DNA from: Alphaproteobacteria bacterium
GTDB taxonomy: Bacteria; Pseudomonadota; Alphaproteobacteria; Micropepsales; Micropepsaceae
DNA: 14,233 nucleotides
Assembly (NCBI GenBank): GCA_017307315.1
Contig: JAFKFF010000047.1
Coordinates: 1-14,233, forward strand
Direction of reading: 5' to 3'
Below, piece by piece: positions 1 to 6,872 of this stretch (its first letter is position 1; every line of letters starts with the position of its first letter). Under the pieces are notes generated by a model, which saw nothing but the letters and a program-made list of their open reading frames with translations, was not told the origin of the DNA and made no database searches. The position numbers and the translations under genes are program-made.

Positions 1-71
1 GGTGGGAAGTGAAGGACGAGCTGGGCAACCAGGGCTGGGTTTCCTCCCTGAGCTTCGCGCTCGCCAAATAG
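1..71 (+). CDS. C-terminal fragment of a probable bacterial SH3-domain protein (partial, 5' end outside window)
   Basis: An open frame enters from the left edge (first full codon at 3) and stops with TAG at 69-71, giving 22 residues. The visible part reads WEVKDELGNQGWVSS followed by a short hydrophobic tail ending in LAK. The order charged turn, then Gly-Trp-Val-Ser, is what one sees in the last strands of bacterial SH3 (SH3_3-like) domains, which in secreted proteins are thought to bind cell-wall peptides. An intrinsic terminator follows 25 nt after the stop, which supports a real gene end. With so little sequence the family call is tentative; that this is a coding 3' end is more secure than the domain name. 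Confidence 0.55.
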   Translation, partial: WEVKDELGNQGWVSSLSFALAK

Positions 72-95
72 GTGGCGTCCGCCGTTTGATGGAAT

Positions 96-127
96 AAGGC
101 CCGCGTCCGGCGCGGGCCTTTTCTTTT
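96..127 (+). terminator. Rho-independent terminator after the SH3-like gene
   Basis: A perfect 10-bp inverted repeat (96-105 paired with 111-120) with a 5-nt loop is followed by a T-rich run to 127. The stem is almost all G:C in its core with A:T pairs at the base, the classic form. It lies between the convergent SH3-like gene and accA. The opposite strand has only a short T-rich stretch after the same stem, so it may also serve accA, more weakly. Confidence 0.88.
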
Positions 128-1076
128 AGAGGGTGCGTCCCATGGCGAGGAATTTCGCCCGCCGCGCCTTGAGCAGCTGATCGCCGGTCTGCCCGTCCAT
201 CTCCGCAAGACCCTTGACGATCTGATCGCCCACCGTTTCGATCGCTTCGACCGGCGCGCGGTGCGCGCCACCTTCCGGCTCGGTGATCACCGCATCGATG
301 AGCTTCAGCTGCAGAAGGTCCTGGGCGGTGATCTTGAGGGCGGTGGCCGCTTCCTGTGCCTTTTCGGCGGAGCGCCACAGGATCGATGACGCGCCCTCCG
401 GCGAGATCACCGAATAGATCGCATGCTCCAGCATGTAGACGCGGTTGGCGGCGGCGATGGCGATGGCCCCGCCCGACATGCCCTCCCCGATGATGGTGGC
501 GATGAAAGGCGCTTTCAGCGCCAGCCCCGCTTCGATCGAGCGGGCGATCGCCTCGGCCTGCCCGCGCTCCTCGGCACTAACGCCAGGATAGGCGCCCGAT
601 GTGTCGCAGAAAGACAGAACCGGCAAGCCGAAACGGTCGGCCAGTTCGAACAACCGGACCGCCTTGCGATAGCCTTCCGGCATCGCCATGCCGAAATTGT
701 GCTGCAGCCGGGTTTTGGTGTCGTTGCCCTTCTCCTGCCCCAGAAAGGCGACGGGGCGACCGCGAAACCGCGCCAGGCCCGCGATCACGGCCTGGTCCTC
801 GCCGAAGGAGCGGTCGCCCGCCAGCGGCGTCATCTCCTCGAACAAGAGCTTGGCGTAATCCAGGAAATGCGGCCGGCCGGGATGGCGCGCCACCAGGACC
901 TTCTGCCAGGGCGTCAGCCGGACATAGGTGTCGCGGACCAGGGCTTCCGCGCGCGCGGTGAGCCGCGCCACGTCGCTATCGATATCCATGGTGGGATCGG
1001 CTTCGGCGAGCTTTCTCAGCTCGACGATCTTGCCTTCCAGTTCGGCGATGGGTCGTTCGAAATCCAGATAATGCAT
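126..1076 (-). CDS. accA: Acetyl-CoA carboxylase, carboxyltransferase subunit alpha
   Basis: This 316-residue protein is the alpha half of the alpha2beta2 carboxyltransferase. With AccD it moves the carboxyl group from carboxybiotin on AccB to acetyl-CoA, making malonyl-CoA for fatty-acid synthesis in the cytoplasm. The N-terminal helical segment starting MHYLDFERPI is typical of AccA. The crotonase-fold core carries DTSGAYPG (158-165), GEGMSGGA (197-204), which builds an oxyanion hole, and SPEGASSILW (225-234). Length matches the family. The ATG at 1074-1076 gives the canonical N-terminus; the Shine-Dalgarno is weak. The gene follows xerD on the same strand after an 84-nt gap, so it may be read from the xerD promoter or from one in the gap; I saw no convincing -35/-10 pair there. 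The stop lies next to the terminator stem at 96-127. accD is not in the window. Confidence 0.97.
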   Translation of the reverse strand: MHYLDFERPIAELEGKIVELRKLAEADPTMDIDSDVARLTARAEALVRDTYVRLTPWQKVLVARHPGRPHFLDYAKLLFEEMTPLAGDRSFGEDQAVIAGLARFRGRPVAFLGQEKGNDTKTRLQHNFGMAMPEGYRKAVRLFELADRFGLPVLSFCDTSGAYPGVSAEERGQAEAIARSIEAGLALKAPFIATIIGEGMSGGAIAIAAANRVYMLEHAIYSVISPEGASSILWRSAEKAQEAATALKITAQDLLQLKLIDAVITEPEGGAHRAPVEAIETVGDQIVKGLAEMDGQTGDQLLKARRAKFLAMGRTL

Positions 1077-1160
1077 GCGGCCCCGGTGCGAGAATGGCGG
1101 GAAAATGCCATATCCGGACTTGAAAAGGAAAGTGCGGCCTTTTGGTTCCGTTTCAGGGGC

Positions 1161-2078
1161 TTACTTGGGCTTTCGCGCCAGCGGATGGGCACTTTGCATC
1201 ACCGCCGTCAGCCGGTCCTTGGCGACATGGGTGTAGATTTCGGTGGTGGCGATATCGGCATGGCCCAGCAAGGTCTGCACCGCGCGCAGGTCCGCCCCCC
1301 CTTCCACCAGATGGGTCGCGAAGGCATGGCGCAGCACATGCGGCGATACCTTGGCGGGATCGATTCCGGCTTTCGCCGCCAGCGCCTTCAACAATTGATG
1401 CAGCCTCTGGCGGGTGAGAAATCCGCCCGCGGCGCGCGAGCAGAAAAGATAGCGCTCCGCCTGCGCGCGGCGCGCGCCCTTGGGCAGGAATTCGGTGCGG
1501 ATGTCGAGATAGGAGGCGATCGCCTCGCGCGCGGCGGGATTGAGCGGCGCGAGCCTTTCCTTGCCGCCCTTGCCGCGCACCAGGATGAAGCCGTCCCGCC
1601 CGCGAACCGCGGCGAGGGGGAGTCCTGCCAGCTCCGAAACGCGAAGGCCCGCCGCGTAGAGCATCTCCACGATGCAGACGAGCCGCTTTCCTTCGGGACC
1701 TTCGTCGCCAGCCGCGGTTGCGATCATCGCCTCCATATCCGCCCGCGACAAAATCTTGGGAAGCGGCCGCGACAGGCGCGGCGACTCCACCGCCTCGGTG
1801 GGATTGTCCTTGCGGATGTTCTCGGCATAGAGAAAGCCGTAGAATTGGCGCAGCGCCGACAATCTGCGCGCCTGGGACGAGGCCGCCAGGCCCGCCGCGG
1901 AAAGGCCCGCGAGATAATTGCGGATATCCTCGCGGCTGGCGCCCGCAAGCCCTTTTCCGGGATAGGCCGCGAAGTCGGCAAGATCGCGGGCATAGGCAGC
2001 CAGCGTGTTGGCGCCCGCGCCGCGCTCGGCGCTCATCATCTCCAGGAAGGCCTCGATCAGGTCGTTTCGCGGACTCAT
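1161..2078 (-). CDS. xerD: Tyrosine recombinase XerD
   Basis: A 305-residue site-specific recombinase of the XerC/XerD type, which with XerC resolves chromosome dimers at dif under FtsK control. Residues 1-90 form the SAM-like DNA-binding core domain and 105-300 the catalytic domain. The full active set is visible: Arg146 in GLRVSEL, Lys170 in GKGGKER, His247 and Arg250 in SPHVLRHAFATHL, His273 in LLGHADIATTEIYTH, and the nucleophile Tyr282. Length agrees with E. coli XerD (298). XerD rather than XerC is chosen from the overall pattern and the accA/aroK neighbourhood, where alphaproteobacteria carry xerD; the two paralogues are similar, so this part is inference. The ATG at 2076-2078 has AGCAGG just upstream. 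The gene is divergent from aroK, with a large inverted repeat between them, and is followed by accA on the same strand. There is no sign that it belongs to an integron or phage. Confidence 0.92.
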   Translation of the reverse strand: MSPRNDLIEAFLEMMSAERGAGANTLAAYARDLADFAAYPGKGLAGASREDIRNYLAGLSAAGLAASSQARRLSALRQFYGFLYAENIRKDNPTEAVESPRLSRPLPKILSRADMEAMIATAAGDEGPEGKRLVCIVEMLYAAGLRVSELAGLPLAAVRGRDGFILVRGKGGKERLAPLNPAAREAIASYLDIRTEFLPKGARRAQAERYLFCSRAAGGFLTRQRLHQLLKALAAKAGIDPAKVSPHVLRHAFATHLVEGGADLRAVQTLLGHADIATTEIYTHVAKDRLTAVMQSAHPLARKPK

Positions 2079-2204
2079 GGACCTGCTTTAGCACTTTTCG
2101 CAAATCTTTGTTTTCGCGCGATCTTACGGAAAACCGTTACACACTTTTCCGGATCGCGCTTTATGCGCTTCGCTCTCCCCGCCGTTTCGTGTATCGGAAC
2201 GGGC
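2079..2204. promoter_or_regulatory. Divergent xerD/aroK intergenic region
   Basis: These 126 nt must hold the promoters for both xerD (minus) and the aroK-aroB operon (plus). On the plus strand TTACAC (2137-2142) and TTTATG (2160-2165) are 17 nt apart and could be a poor sigma-70-type pair; initiation would then be near 2172, downstream of the in-frame ATG at 2163, favouring the ATG at 2205 for aroK. I found no good minus-strand pair. The centre is taken up by the inverted repeat listed separately. Confidence 0.4.
2116..2159. repeat. Long imperfect inverted repeat (15 bp of stem, 3-nt bulge, 11-nt loop)
   Basis: GCGCGATC at 2116-2123 is exactly complementary to GATCGCGC at 2152-2159, and nested inside it CGGAAAA at 2127-2133 is exactly complementary to TTTTCCG at 2145-2151. 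Only the three bases TTA (2124-2126) on the left arm are unpaired, and the loop is 2134-2144. No T-run follows on either strand in the way an intrinsic terminator needs. It could be an operator for a dimeric regulator, a structured RNA leader, or a small dispersed repeat. The structure is read directly; its role is unknown. Confidence 0.8.
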
Positions 2205-2747
2205 ATGACACTCCACCGCACCGTGGCGCTGGTCGGCATGATGGGCGCCGGCAAGACCTCGATCGGCCGCCGTCTGGCCGCGCGGCTGGATGTGCCTTTT
2301 CGCGACGCCGATCATGAAATAGAAGCGGCGGCGGGCCTGACGGTGGCGGAGATTTTCGAGCGTTTCGGCGAGCCGGATTTCCGGGACGGGGAGCGCAAGG
2401 TCATCGCCCGCCTGCTGGAAGAGCCGCCGCATGTGCTGGCCACCGGCGGCGGCGCCTTCATGGATGAAACCACCCGCGCCGCGATGGCCAAATCCGCCTT
2501 CACCATCTGGCTGAAAGCGCCAGTCGGCCTCTTGCTCGCCCGGGTCAAGAAGCGCGAGACAAGGCCCCTCCTCAAGGAGGGCGACATGCGCGCCACCATG
2601 GAACGGTTGCTCGCCCTCCGCGAGCCGGTCTATGCCACTGCCGGCATGGTGTTGGAGACCGCCGACGAGCCTCACGGCGCTGCGGTCGATCGCATCATCG
2701 TCGCCCTGAAGGAGCGCGGATTGTACGAGGACATATGCGCAAGCTGA
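2205..2747 (+). CDS. aroK: Shikimate kinase
   Basis: A 180-residue P-loop kinase that phosphorylates shikimate at the 3-OH with ATP, the fifth step of the shikimate pathway to chorismate. The Walker A loop is GMMGAGKT (11-18). The shikimate-binding residues are present: Asp36 in DADHEIE, Arg60 in the FGEPDFRDGE segment, and the GGG motif 81-83. The lid Arg120 lies in RETRPLL and Arg139 precedes PVYATA. Length is normal for AroK/AroL. The ATG at 2205 puts the P-loop ten residues in, as usual; an in-frame ATG at 2163 would add 14 residues (MRFALPAVSCIGTG), which look like leader sequence. The frame stays open far upstream, antisense to xerD and accA, which is a GC-rich artefact. The 3' end overlaps aroB by 13 nt, so the two are probably translationally coupled. 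Confidence 0.95.
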   Translation: MTLHRTVALVGMMGAGKTSIGRRLAARLDVPFRDADHEIEAAAGLTVAEIFERFGEPDFRDGERKVIARLLEEPPHVLATGGGAFMDETTRAAMAKSAFTIWLKAPVGLLLARVKKRETRPLLKEGDMRATMERLLALREPVYATAGMVLETADEPHGAAVDRIIVALKERGLYEDICAS

Positions 2748-3829
2748 TCCGGGTCGGTCTTGGCGACCGTGCCTATGACATCCATGTCGGCCATGGCCTT
2801 TTGGCGGAGGCCGGTGCCCTGTTGAAACCGCTGGCGCGTGGGCCGGTGCCGGTGGTGACCGACGCGACGGTGGGCGAGATTCACCTGGCGGATTTTCTGG
2901 AATCGTGCGGGCGCGGGGGCATCGATGCGCATCCGGTGGTGATGCCGCCGGGCGAAGGCTCGAAAAGCTTTGCGGGCCTGGCGGAGGTGTCGGGCGCTCT
3001 GCTGGATGCTGGCGTGGACCGCGGCGGACTGATCGTCGCCTTGGGCGGCGGCGTGATCGGCGATCTCACCGGCTTCGCCGCCGGCGTGCTGAAGCGCGGC
3101 GTGGCCTTCGCGCAAATCCCCACCACCTTGCTCGCGCAAGTGGATTCCTCCGTCGGCGGCAAGACCGCGATCAATGCGCCGCAAGGCAAGAATCTGATCG
3201 GGCTGTTTCATCAGCCGCGGATCGTCATCGCCGACACGGCGCTGCTCGCCACCCTGCCCCGGCGCGAGCTGCTGGCCGGCTATGCCGAAGTGGTCAAATA
3301 CGGCGCCTTGGGCGATGCGGCGTTCTTCAATTGGCTGGAAGCCAATGGCGCGGGCGCACTGGCGGGCGACAGGGAGCGTTTGATCCACGCCGTTGCCCAT
3401 TCCTGCCAGATGAAAGCGGATATCGTCGCCCGCGACGAGCGCGAAAATGGCGAGCGGGCGCTTCTCAATCTAGGGCACACATTCGGCCATGCGCTGGAAG
3501 CGGCGACGGGCTTTTCCGACCGGCTGATTCATGGCGAGGGCGTCGCCATCGGCATGGCGCTGGCTTTCCAGCTGTCCGTCCGGCTCGGCCTCTGCCCGGG
3601 CCAGGACGCGGAGCGATTCGCCCGCCATCTCAAATCCGTGGGCCTGCCTTCGGCGATATCCGACATCCCGGGCCCGCGCCCGGAGCCGGATGCGCTGCTG
3701 GCCGCCATGAGCCACGACAAAAAAGTGAAGGACGGCAAGCTGGTTTTCATTCTTGTGCGCGGATTGGGCCAGGCCTTCGTCACCGGCGATGTTCCGGCCG
3801 CCGCCGTGAAAGATGTTCTGCGCGCTTGA
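2735..3829 (+). CDS. aroB: 3-dehydroquinate synthase
   Basis: A 364-residue NAD- and metal-dependent cyclase that turns DAHP into 3-dehydroquinate, step two of the shikimate pathway, in the cytoplasm. The NAD-binding segment has ALGGGVIGDLTGFAA (102-116), then IPTTLLAQVDSSVGGKT (128-144). The predicted metal ligands are Glu185 in AGYAEVVKYG, His248 in NLGHTFGHALEA and His266 in IHGEGVAIG, in the order and spacing known for the family. Length is typical. The ATG at 2735 lies inside the end of aroK (stop at 2745-2747). The aroK-aroB pair is common in proteobacteria, and here it is followed after 36 nt by the CBS-domain gene on the same strand, so the run is probably one operon. No residue of the active site looks missing. 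Confidence 0.97.
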   Translation: MRKLIRVGLGDRAYDIHVGHGLLAEAGALLKPLARGPVPVVTDATVGEIHLADFLESCGRGGIDAHPVVMPPGEGSKSFAGLAEVSGALLDAGVDRGGLIVALGGGVIGDLTGFAAGVLKRGVAFAQIPTTLLAQVDSSVGGKTAINAPQGKNLIGLFHQPRIVIADTALLATLPRRELLAGYAEVVKYGALGDAAFFNWLEANGAGALAGDRERLIHAVAHSCQMKADIVARDERENGERALLNLGHTFGHALEAATGFSDRLIHGEGVAIGMALAFQLSVRLGLCPGQDAERFARHLKSVGLPSAISDIPGPRPEPDALLAAMSHDKKVKDGKLVFILVRGLGQAFVTGDVPAAAVKDVLRA

Positions 3830-3865
3830 AAACTGGCAGGATGGCCGCCCTATTCCGGGTGACCC

Positions 3866-5149
3866 ATGCTGCTTTCCTACGCCATCGCGCCGATCATCAT
3901 TCTTCTGGCCGTTTCCGCGCTCTTTTCCGCGGCGGAAACCGCCCTGACCGCGGTTTCGCGCGGCCGCATGCACCAGATGGAGCAGGAGGGAAGTCAGGCC
4001 GCCCGCAGGGTCAACAGGTTGGTGGCCAACCGCGAGCGGATGATCGGCGCGGTCCTTCTGGGCAACACCTTCATCAACATCCTGGCCTCCTCTCTCACCA
4101 CCGCCCTCCTGGAAGACCATTTGGGCAATCACGCCGTTGCCGTCACTACCGCGATCATGACGGTGGTGATCCTGATCTTTGTCGAGACCTTGCCCAAGAC
4201 GCTCGCCATCGCGCGAACCGACCGGGTCGCGCTGACGCTGGCGGCGCCGCTGCAATGGGTGGTGTCCCTGCTGGCGCCGGTCATCAGCACGGTGCAGTGG
4301 CTGGTGTGGCGGGTGCTGTCGCTGTTTGGCGTCCGCCCGCAAAATCCCGACGAGGATGCCGCGCATGAGGAAATCCGGGGAGCGGTGGCGCTGCATCACA
4401 AGGAAGGCAGCGTCGAGCGCGAGCCTCGCGACATGATCGGCGGCATTCTGGATTTGCGCGAATTGACCGTGGCCGATGTGATGATGCACCGGACCAGCAT
4501 GACCTCGGTGGACGCCGACTTGCCCGCGCGCGAGATCGTCGCGACGGTGTTCGACAGCCAGCACACCCGTGTGCCGATCTGGCGGGGCGAGCCGGAAAAC
4601 ATCATCGGCGTCCTGCATGCCAAGCATCTGGCGCTGGCCCTGATCGAGCATGGCGGCGATGTCGCTTCCTTCGATGTCGTGGGCCTGGCGACGCCACCCT
4701 GGTTCGTGCCCGACACCACCACCCTGGAAGAGCAGCTTGCCGCCTTCCGTGGGCAGCGCACCCATTTCGCGCTGGTGGTGGACGAATATGGCGCGCTGCA
4801 GGGACTGGTAACCCTGGAAGACATTCTTGGCGAGATCATCGGCGAATTGCCCGACGAGCATCAGGCGCCGGAGCGTCCCGACGTGCGTCGCCGCTCGGAC
4901 GGGTCCTATCTGGTCGACGGCGCGGTTCCGATCCGCGATCTCAACCGCGAGCTGGACTGGAATTTGCCCGACGAAAGCGCCACCACCATCGCGGGCCTGG
5001 TCATCCATGAGGCCCAGACCATTCCCGATCCGGGACAACGCTTTGCCTTTTTCGGCTACCAGTTCGAGATCCTCAGGCGGCAACGCAACCAGATCACCGC
5101 CCTGCGCGTCACGCCGCCCGAACGCAACGAAGCGTTTCCCGCAGGCTGA
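3866..5149 (+). CDS. DUF21/CBS-domain membrane protein of the CorC/HlyC (CNNM-like) family
   Basis: A 427-residue inner-membrane protein. Residues 1-190 are a DUF21 transmembrane domain with hydrophobic segments near 5-22, 62-82, 93-112 and 125-153, and the family motifs SAAETALTA (21-29), LGNTFINI (65-72) and FVETLPKT (105-112). A CBS pair follows, about 203-262 and 272-330, including VVDEYGALQGLVTLEDI (304-320). The C-terminal CorC_HlyC transporter-associated domain spans about 340-418 with DLNRELDW. Related CNNM/CorC proteins transport or regulate Mg2+/Co2+ efflux, and the CBS pair senses ATP-Mg; the old name hemolysin is historical. The substrate here is unknown. The gene sits downstream of aroB and one base before the next gene, so it is likely cotranscribed. 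The adjacency to aroKB seems conserved in alphaproteobacteria (from memory), without a clear functional reason. Confidence 0.92.
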   Translation: MLLSYAIAPIIILLAVSALFSAAETALTAVSRGRMHQMEQEGSQAARRVNRLVANRERMIGAVLLGNTFINILASSLTTALLEDHLGNHAVAVTTAIMTVVILIFVETLPKTLAIARTDRVALTLAAPLQWVVSLLAPVISTVQWLVWRVLSLFGVRPQNPDEDAAHEEIRGAVALHHKEGSVEREPRDMIGGILDLRELTVADVMMHRTSMTSVDADLPAREIVATVFDSQHTRVPIWRGEPENIIGVLHAKHLALALIEHGGDVASFDVVGLATPPWFVPDTTTLEEQLAAFRGQRTHFALVVDEYGALQGLVTLEDILGEIIGELPDEHQAPERPDVRRRSDGSYLVDGAVPIRDLNRELDWNLPDESATTIAGLVIHEAQTIPDPGQRFAFFGYQFEILRRQRNQITALRVTPPERNEAFPAG

Positions 5150-5150
5150 G

Positions 5151-5954
5151 ATGAGCATGCGAAGCGCGCTTGGCCTTGCGATTTTTTGTGCGGCGATCCT
5201 GGCTCAGCCTGCGGCAGGCCAAAGCGGCGATATTGCTCTTGCGGGCCATATCAGCGAGGCGATGGCCGCCAAGGTGCATGCCGCGTTCGGCGACGGCAAG
5301 CCGCATACCCTGCATCTCACCAGCTCCGGCGGAGAGGAAGCGCCCGCCCTGGCGATCGCCCGCGAGATGGCGGATCATCGCGCCGCGCTTGTCGTCGAAG
5401 GCGTCTGTGCGGGACCTTGCGCCAATTATCTCTTTCGCGCGGCCGCGCGCCGCACCATCCTGCCGGGCGCGCTGGTGATCTTTTCCACCACCGCGACGTC
5501 GCGCCTCGCCATGGTGCCGTCCAGGCGGCGGGACGAGATCAGGCCCGATTACCTGCGGATGGCGGAACTGGAAAAGAAGCTGCCGGGGAACGCGGCGCTC
5601 CTGCTGGAGCCGCAGTTGCGCCTGGGAACACAATGCTATTCGCTGACCTCGCGCGACGGTACGGGTCGCGCCTATATCAATTATCGCGCAGACTTTGTCG
5701 GCTGGATTCCATCCCGCGCCTATCTGGAAAAAGCGGATTTGCGCATTTCGGGCTTCTGGCCCCGCACCGCGGATGCGTTCCAGGCCGCGCTGAAATCCGC
5801 CTTTCCCGGCGGCCTGAGGGGCGAGATCCGCTTTGCCGGAACCAACACGCCCGCACCGGCCGCGAAATCGGCGGCCGACCTGGCGGCCATCCCGGAATGC
5901 GACAAGGGATCGCCTGCCCGTGCCGCTACACCTCCGCCGGCGAAAGTGCGTTGA
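5151..5954 (+). CDS. Predicted exported ClpP/crotonase-fold protein, probably without protease activity
   Basis: A 267-residue protein with an N-terminal signal peptide: hydrophobic 5-22, likely cut after AAG or AQPAAG near 20-23. Residues about 27-120 fit the ClpP-like fold seen in predicted periplasmic proteins (COG3904-like): a strand, LHLTSSGGEE (55-63) for the usual N/xSxGG turn, AIAREM, a strand VVEGV, then CAGPCANYLF (86-95) on the helix that normally carries the Ser nucleophile. The position just before the second Cys, usually Ser in relatives I recall (C-x-S-S-C-A), is Pro here, and the strand after LPGALVIF has no His. I infer a pseudoenzyme. The C-terminal third is Ala/Pro rich. 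ATG 5151 lies one base after the previous stop; ATG 5157 is an equal alternative start. The 3' end overlaps the convergent bolA-like gene by 29 nt. The fold assignment is moderate; the function is unknown. Confidence 0.75.
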   Translation: MSMRSALGLAIFCAAILAQPAAGQSGDIALAGHISEAMAAKVHAAFGDGKPHTLHLTSSGGEEAPALAIAREMADHRAALVVEGVCAGPCANYLFRAAARRTILPGALVIFSTTATSRLAMVPSRRRDEIRPDYLRMAELEKKLPGNAALLLEPQLRLGTQCYSLTSRDGTGRAYINYRADFVGWIPSRAYLEKADLRISGFWPRTADAFQAALKSAFPGGLRGEIRFAGTNTPAPAAKSAADLAAIPECDKGSPARAATPPPAKVR

Positions 5955-6207
5955 GCGACAGAGCGTGAACCGGGCCCGTCATCTCCTCGGACAGGATGGC
6001 GAAGACCCGCCTCTGACGCTCGACCCGCGACAGGCCGGTGAATTTTTCCGACACGATGCGGACCGTGAAATGGGTTTCGCCCCGGCTGCCGTCGGCGCGC
6101 GTGGCGCCGGAATGGCCGGCATGGCGGGCGCTGTCGTCCGAAACCTCCAGCAGGCTCGGCGAGAATTCGGCGGCAAGTTTGTCGCGGATGCGATCGGCAA
6201 CGCTCAT
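5926..6207 (-). CDS. BolA-family protein
   Basis: A 93-residue BolA/IbaG-type protein. These small KH-like proteins partner monothiol glutaredoxins and take part in iron-sulfur trafficking; some also bind DNA. The helix-strand pattern MSVADRIRDKL, then FTVRIVSEKFTGL (47-59), RVERQRRVFAIL (61-72) and the end motif VHALSLNAL (80-88) with the invariant C-terminal His81 are diagnostic. His29 and His32 lie in the variable loop that can bind a cluster. The protein has no Cys. The ATG at 6205-6207 gives the usual N-terminus; the open frame extends to an ATG at 6336 but that extension is not family-like and would cross the J-domain gene start. The gene is divergent from the J-domain gene and convergent with the ClpP-fold gene, overlapping its last 29 nt. 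Confidence 0.92.
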   Translation of the reverse strand: MSVADRIRDKLAAEFSPSLLEVSDDSARHAGHSGATRADGSRGETHFTVRIVSEKFTGLSRVERQRRVFAILSEEMTGPVHALSLNALSPAEV

Positions 6208-6286
6208 CGGCTGACGAAGCGACGCCGGCCGGACAAAGTCAAGCGATAGCTTTGCTTGTTTTTTAATCAACAAGGGTGCGCCCAAG
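6208..6286. promoter_or_regulatory. Divergent bolA / J-domain gene promoter region
   Basis: This 79-nt gap must drive bolA to the left and the J-domain-cobS-cobT run to the right. An inverted repeat CTTGTT (6255-6260) / AACAAG (6269-6274) encloses an A/T-rich centre, in an otherwise GC-rich window. On the minus strand TTGATT (6265-6270) and TATCGC (6243-6248) are 16 nt apart, a weak sigma-70-like pair for bolA. The right arm of the repeat touches the AAGGG Shine-Dalgarno (6272-6276) of the J-domain gene, so binding or folding here could affect both genes. Confidence 0.4.
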
Positions 6287-6826
6287 GTGACGGCGAAGCC
6301 GGATGCGCGGCCCTGCGCCGTCAAGAATTGCGACAAGCCGGGCGAGTGCCGGGTGCCGAAGTCGCGGGAAAATCTTTCCGACTATCTGTTTCTTTGCACC
6401 GCCCATGCCCGGGCGCACAACGAGTCCTGGGATTTCTTCAAGGGCATGGATGACGGGGATGTGGAACGGTTCCGCGAAGAGGCGATGTTCGGTCACCGCC
6501 CCACCTGGCCGATGGGCAAGCGCGCCGCGCGCGCCCGCACCGGCCAAGGCCCCTTACATTTTCATGACGGCCATGCGGTATTCGACGAGGACGACGATAC
6601 CGGTCAGCCGCGCCGTCCGGAGCGGCAATTGACGCGCCTTCAGGTCATGGCAATGGACACGCTGCAGCTGGCGCATAACGCCACCTTGATCGAGATTAAG
6701 GCGCGGTATAAGGAACTCGTGAAACGGTTTCATCCCGACGCGAATGGCGGCGACCGGGGCGCCGAAGAGCGTCTGAAACAGGTCATCAAGGCTTACGGCG
6801 TCCTGCGCGCTTCCGGCCTGATCTGA
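6287..6826 (+). CDS. J-domain (DnaJ-like) protein with N-terminal Cys/His cluster
   Basis: A 179-residue protein with its J-domain at the C-terminus, opposite to DnaJ. Residues 118-179 hold helix II (ATLIEIKARYKELVKRFHPD, with the HPD triad at 149-151) and helix III up to VLRASGLI; the HPD motif should stimulate DnaK. The N-terminus has Cys10, Cys15, Cys21, Cys37 and His40, a spacing that could bind zinc, before a conserved-looking HNESWDFFKGM stretch (44-54). There is no G/F region or DnaJ zinc repeat. The start is GTG at 6287 with AAGGG at 6272-6276; no in-frame ATG lies nearby. It is divergent from bolA and 46 nt upstream of cobS on the same strand, an order also seen in rhizobia as I recall. 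The partner is unknown; the context suggests the CobST AAA+ machine or other cofactor proteins, which is inference. Confidence 0.88.
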   Translation: MTAKPDARPCAVKNCDKPGECRVPKSRENLSDYLFLCTAHARAHNESWDFFKGMDDGDVERFREEAMFGHRPTWPMGKRAARARTGQGPLHFHDGHAVFDEDDDTGQPRRPERQLTRLQVMAMDTLQLAHNATLIEIKARYKELVKRFHPDANGGDRGAEERLKQVIKAYGVLRASGLI

Positions 6827-6872
6827 CGGCCCCCGCCGGCCCGGCGAGTGAACGCCACCCGGACCATTGATC

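Noticed and set aside
1161..2078. Tyrosine recombinase as the mark of an integrated element
   Set aside because: It matches XerD over its full length, sits in a housekeeping gene order, and there is no attachment-site repeat, tRNA or cargo gene nearby.
423..2204. Very long plus-strand open frame antisense to accA and xerD that runs in frame into aroK
   Set aside because: The protein upstream of 2205 is Arg/Gly/Gln-rich and unlike any family, while the opposite strand encodes clear AccA and XerD. It is a GC-rich shadow frame; only the aroK part is real.
3470..5158. Long minus-strand open frame opposite aroB and the CBS gene
   Set aside because: Composition is that of an antisense shadow (His, Gln, Arg, Gly rich) and both plus-strand genes are well supported.
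6827..6872. Possible cobalamin riboswitch upstream of cobS
   Set aside because: The gap is only 46 nt, far too short, and has no recognisable B12 box; none was seen upstream of the mutase either.
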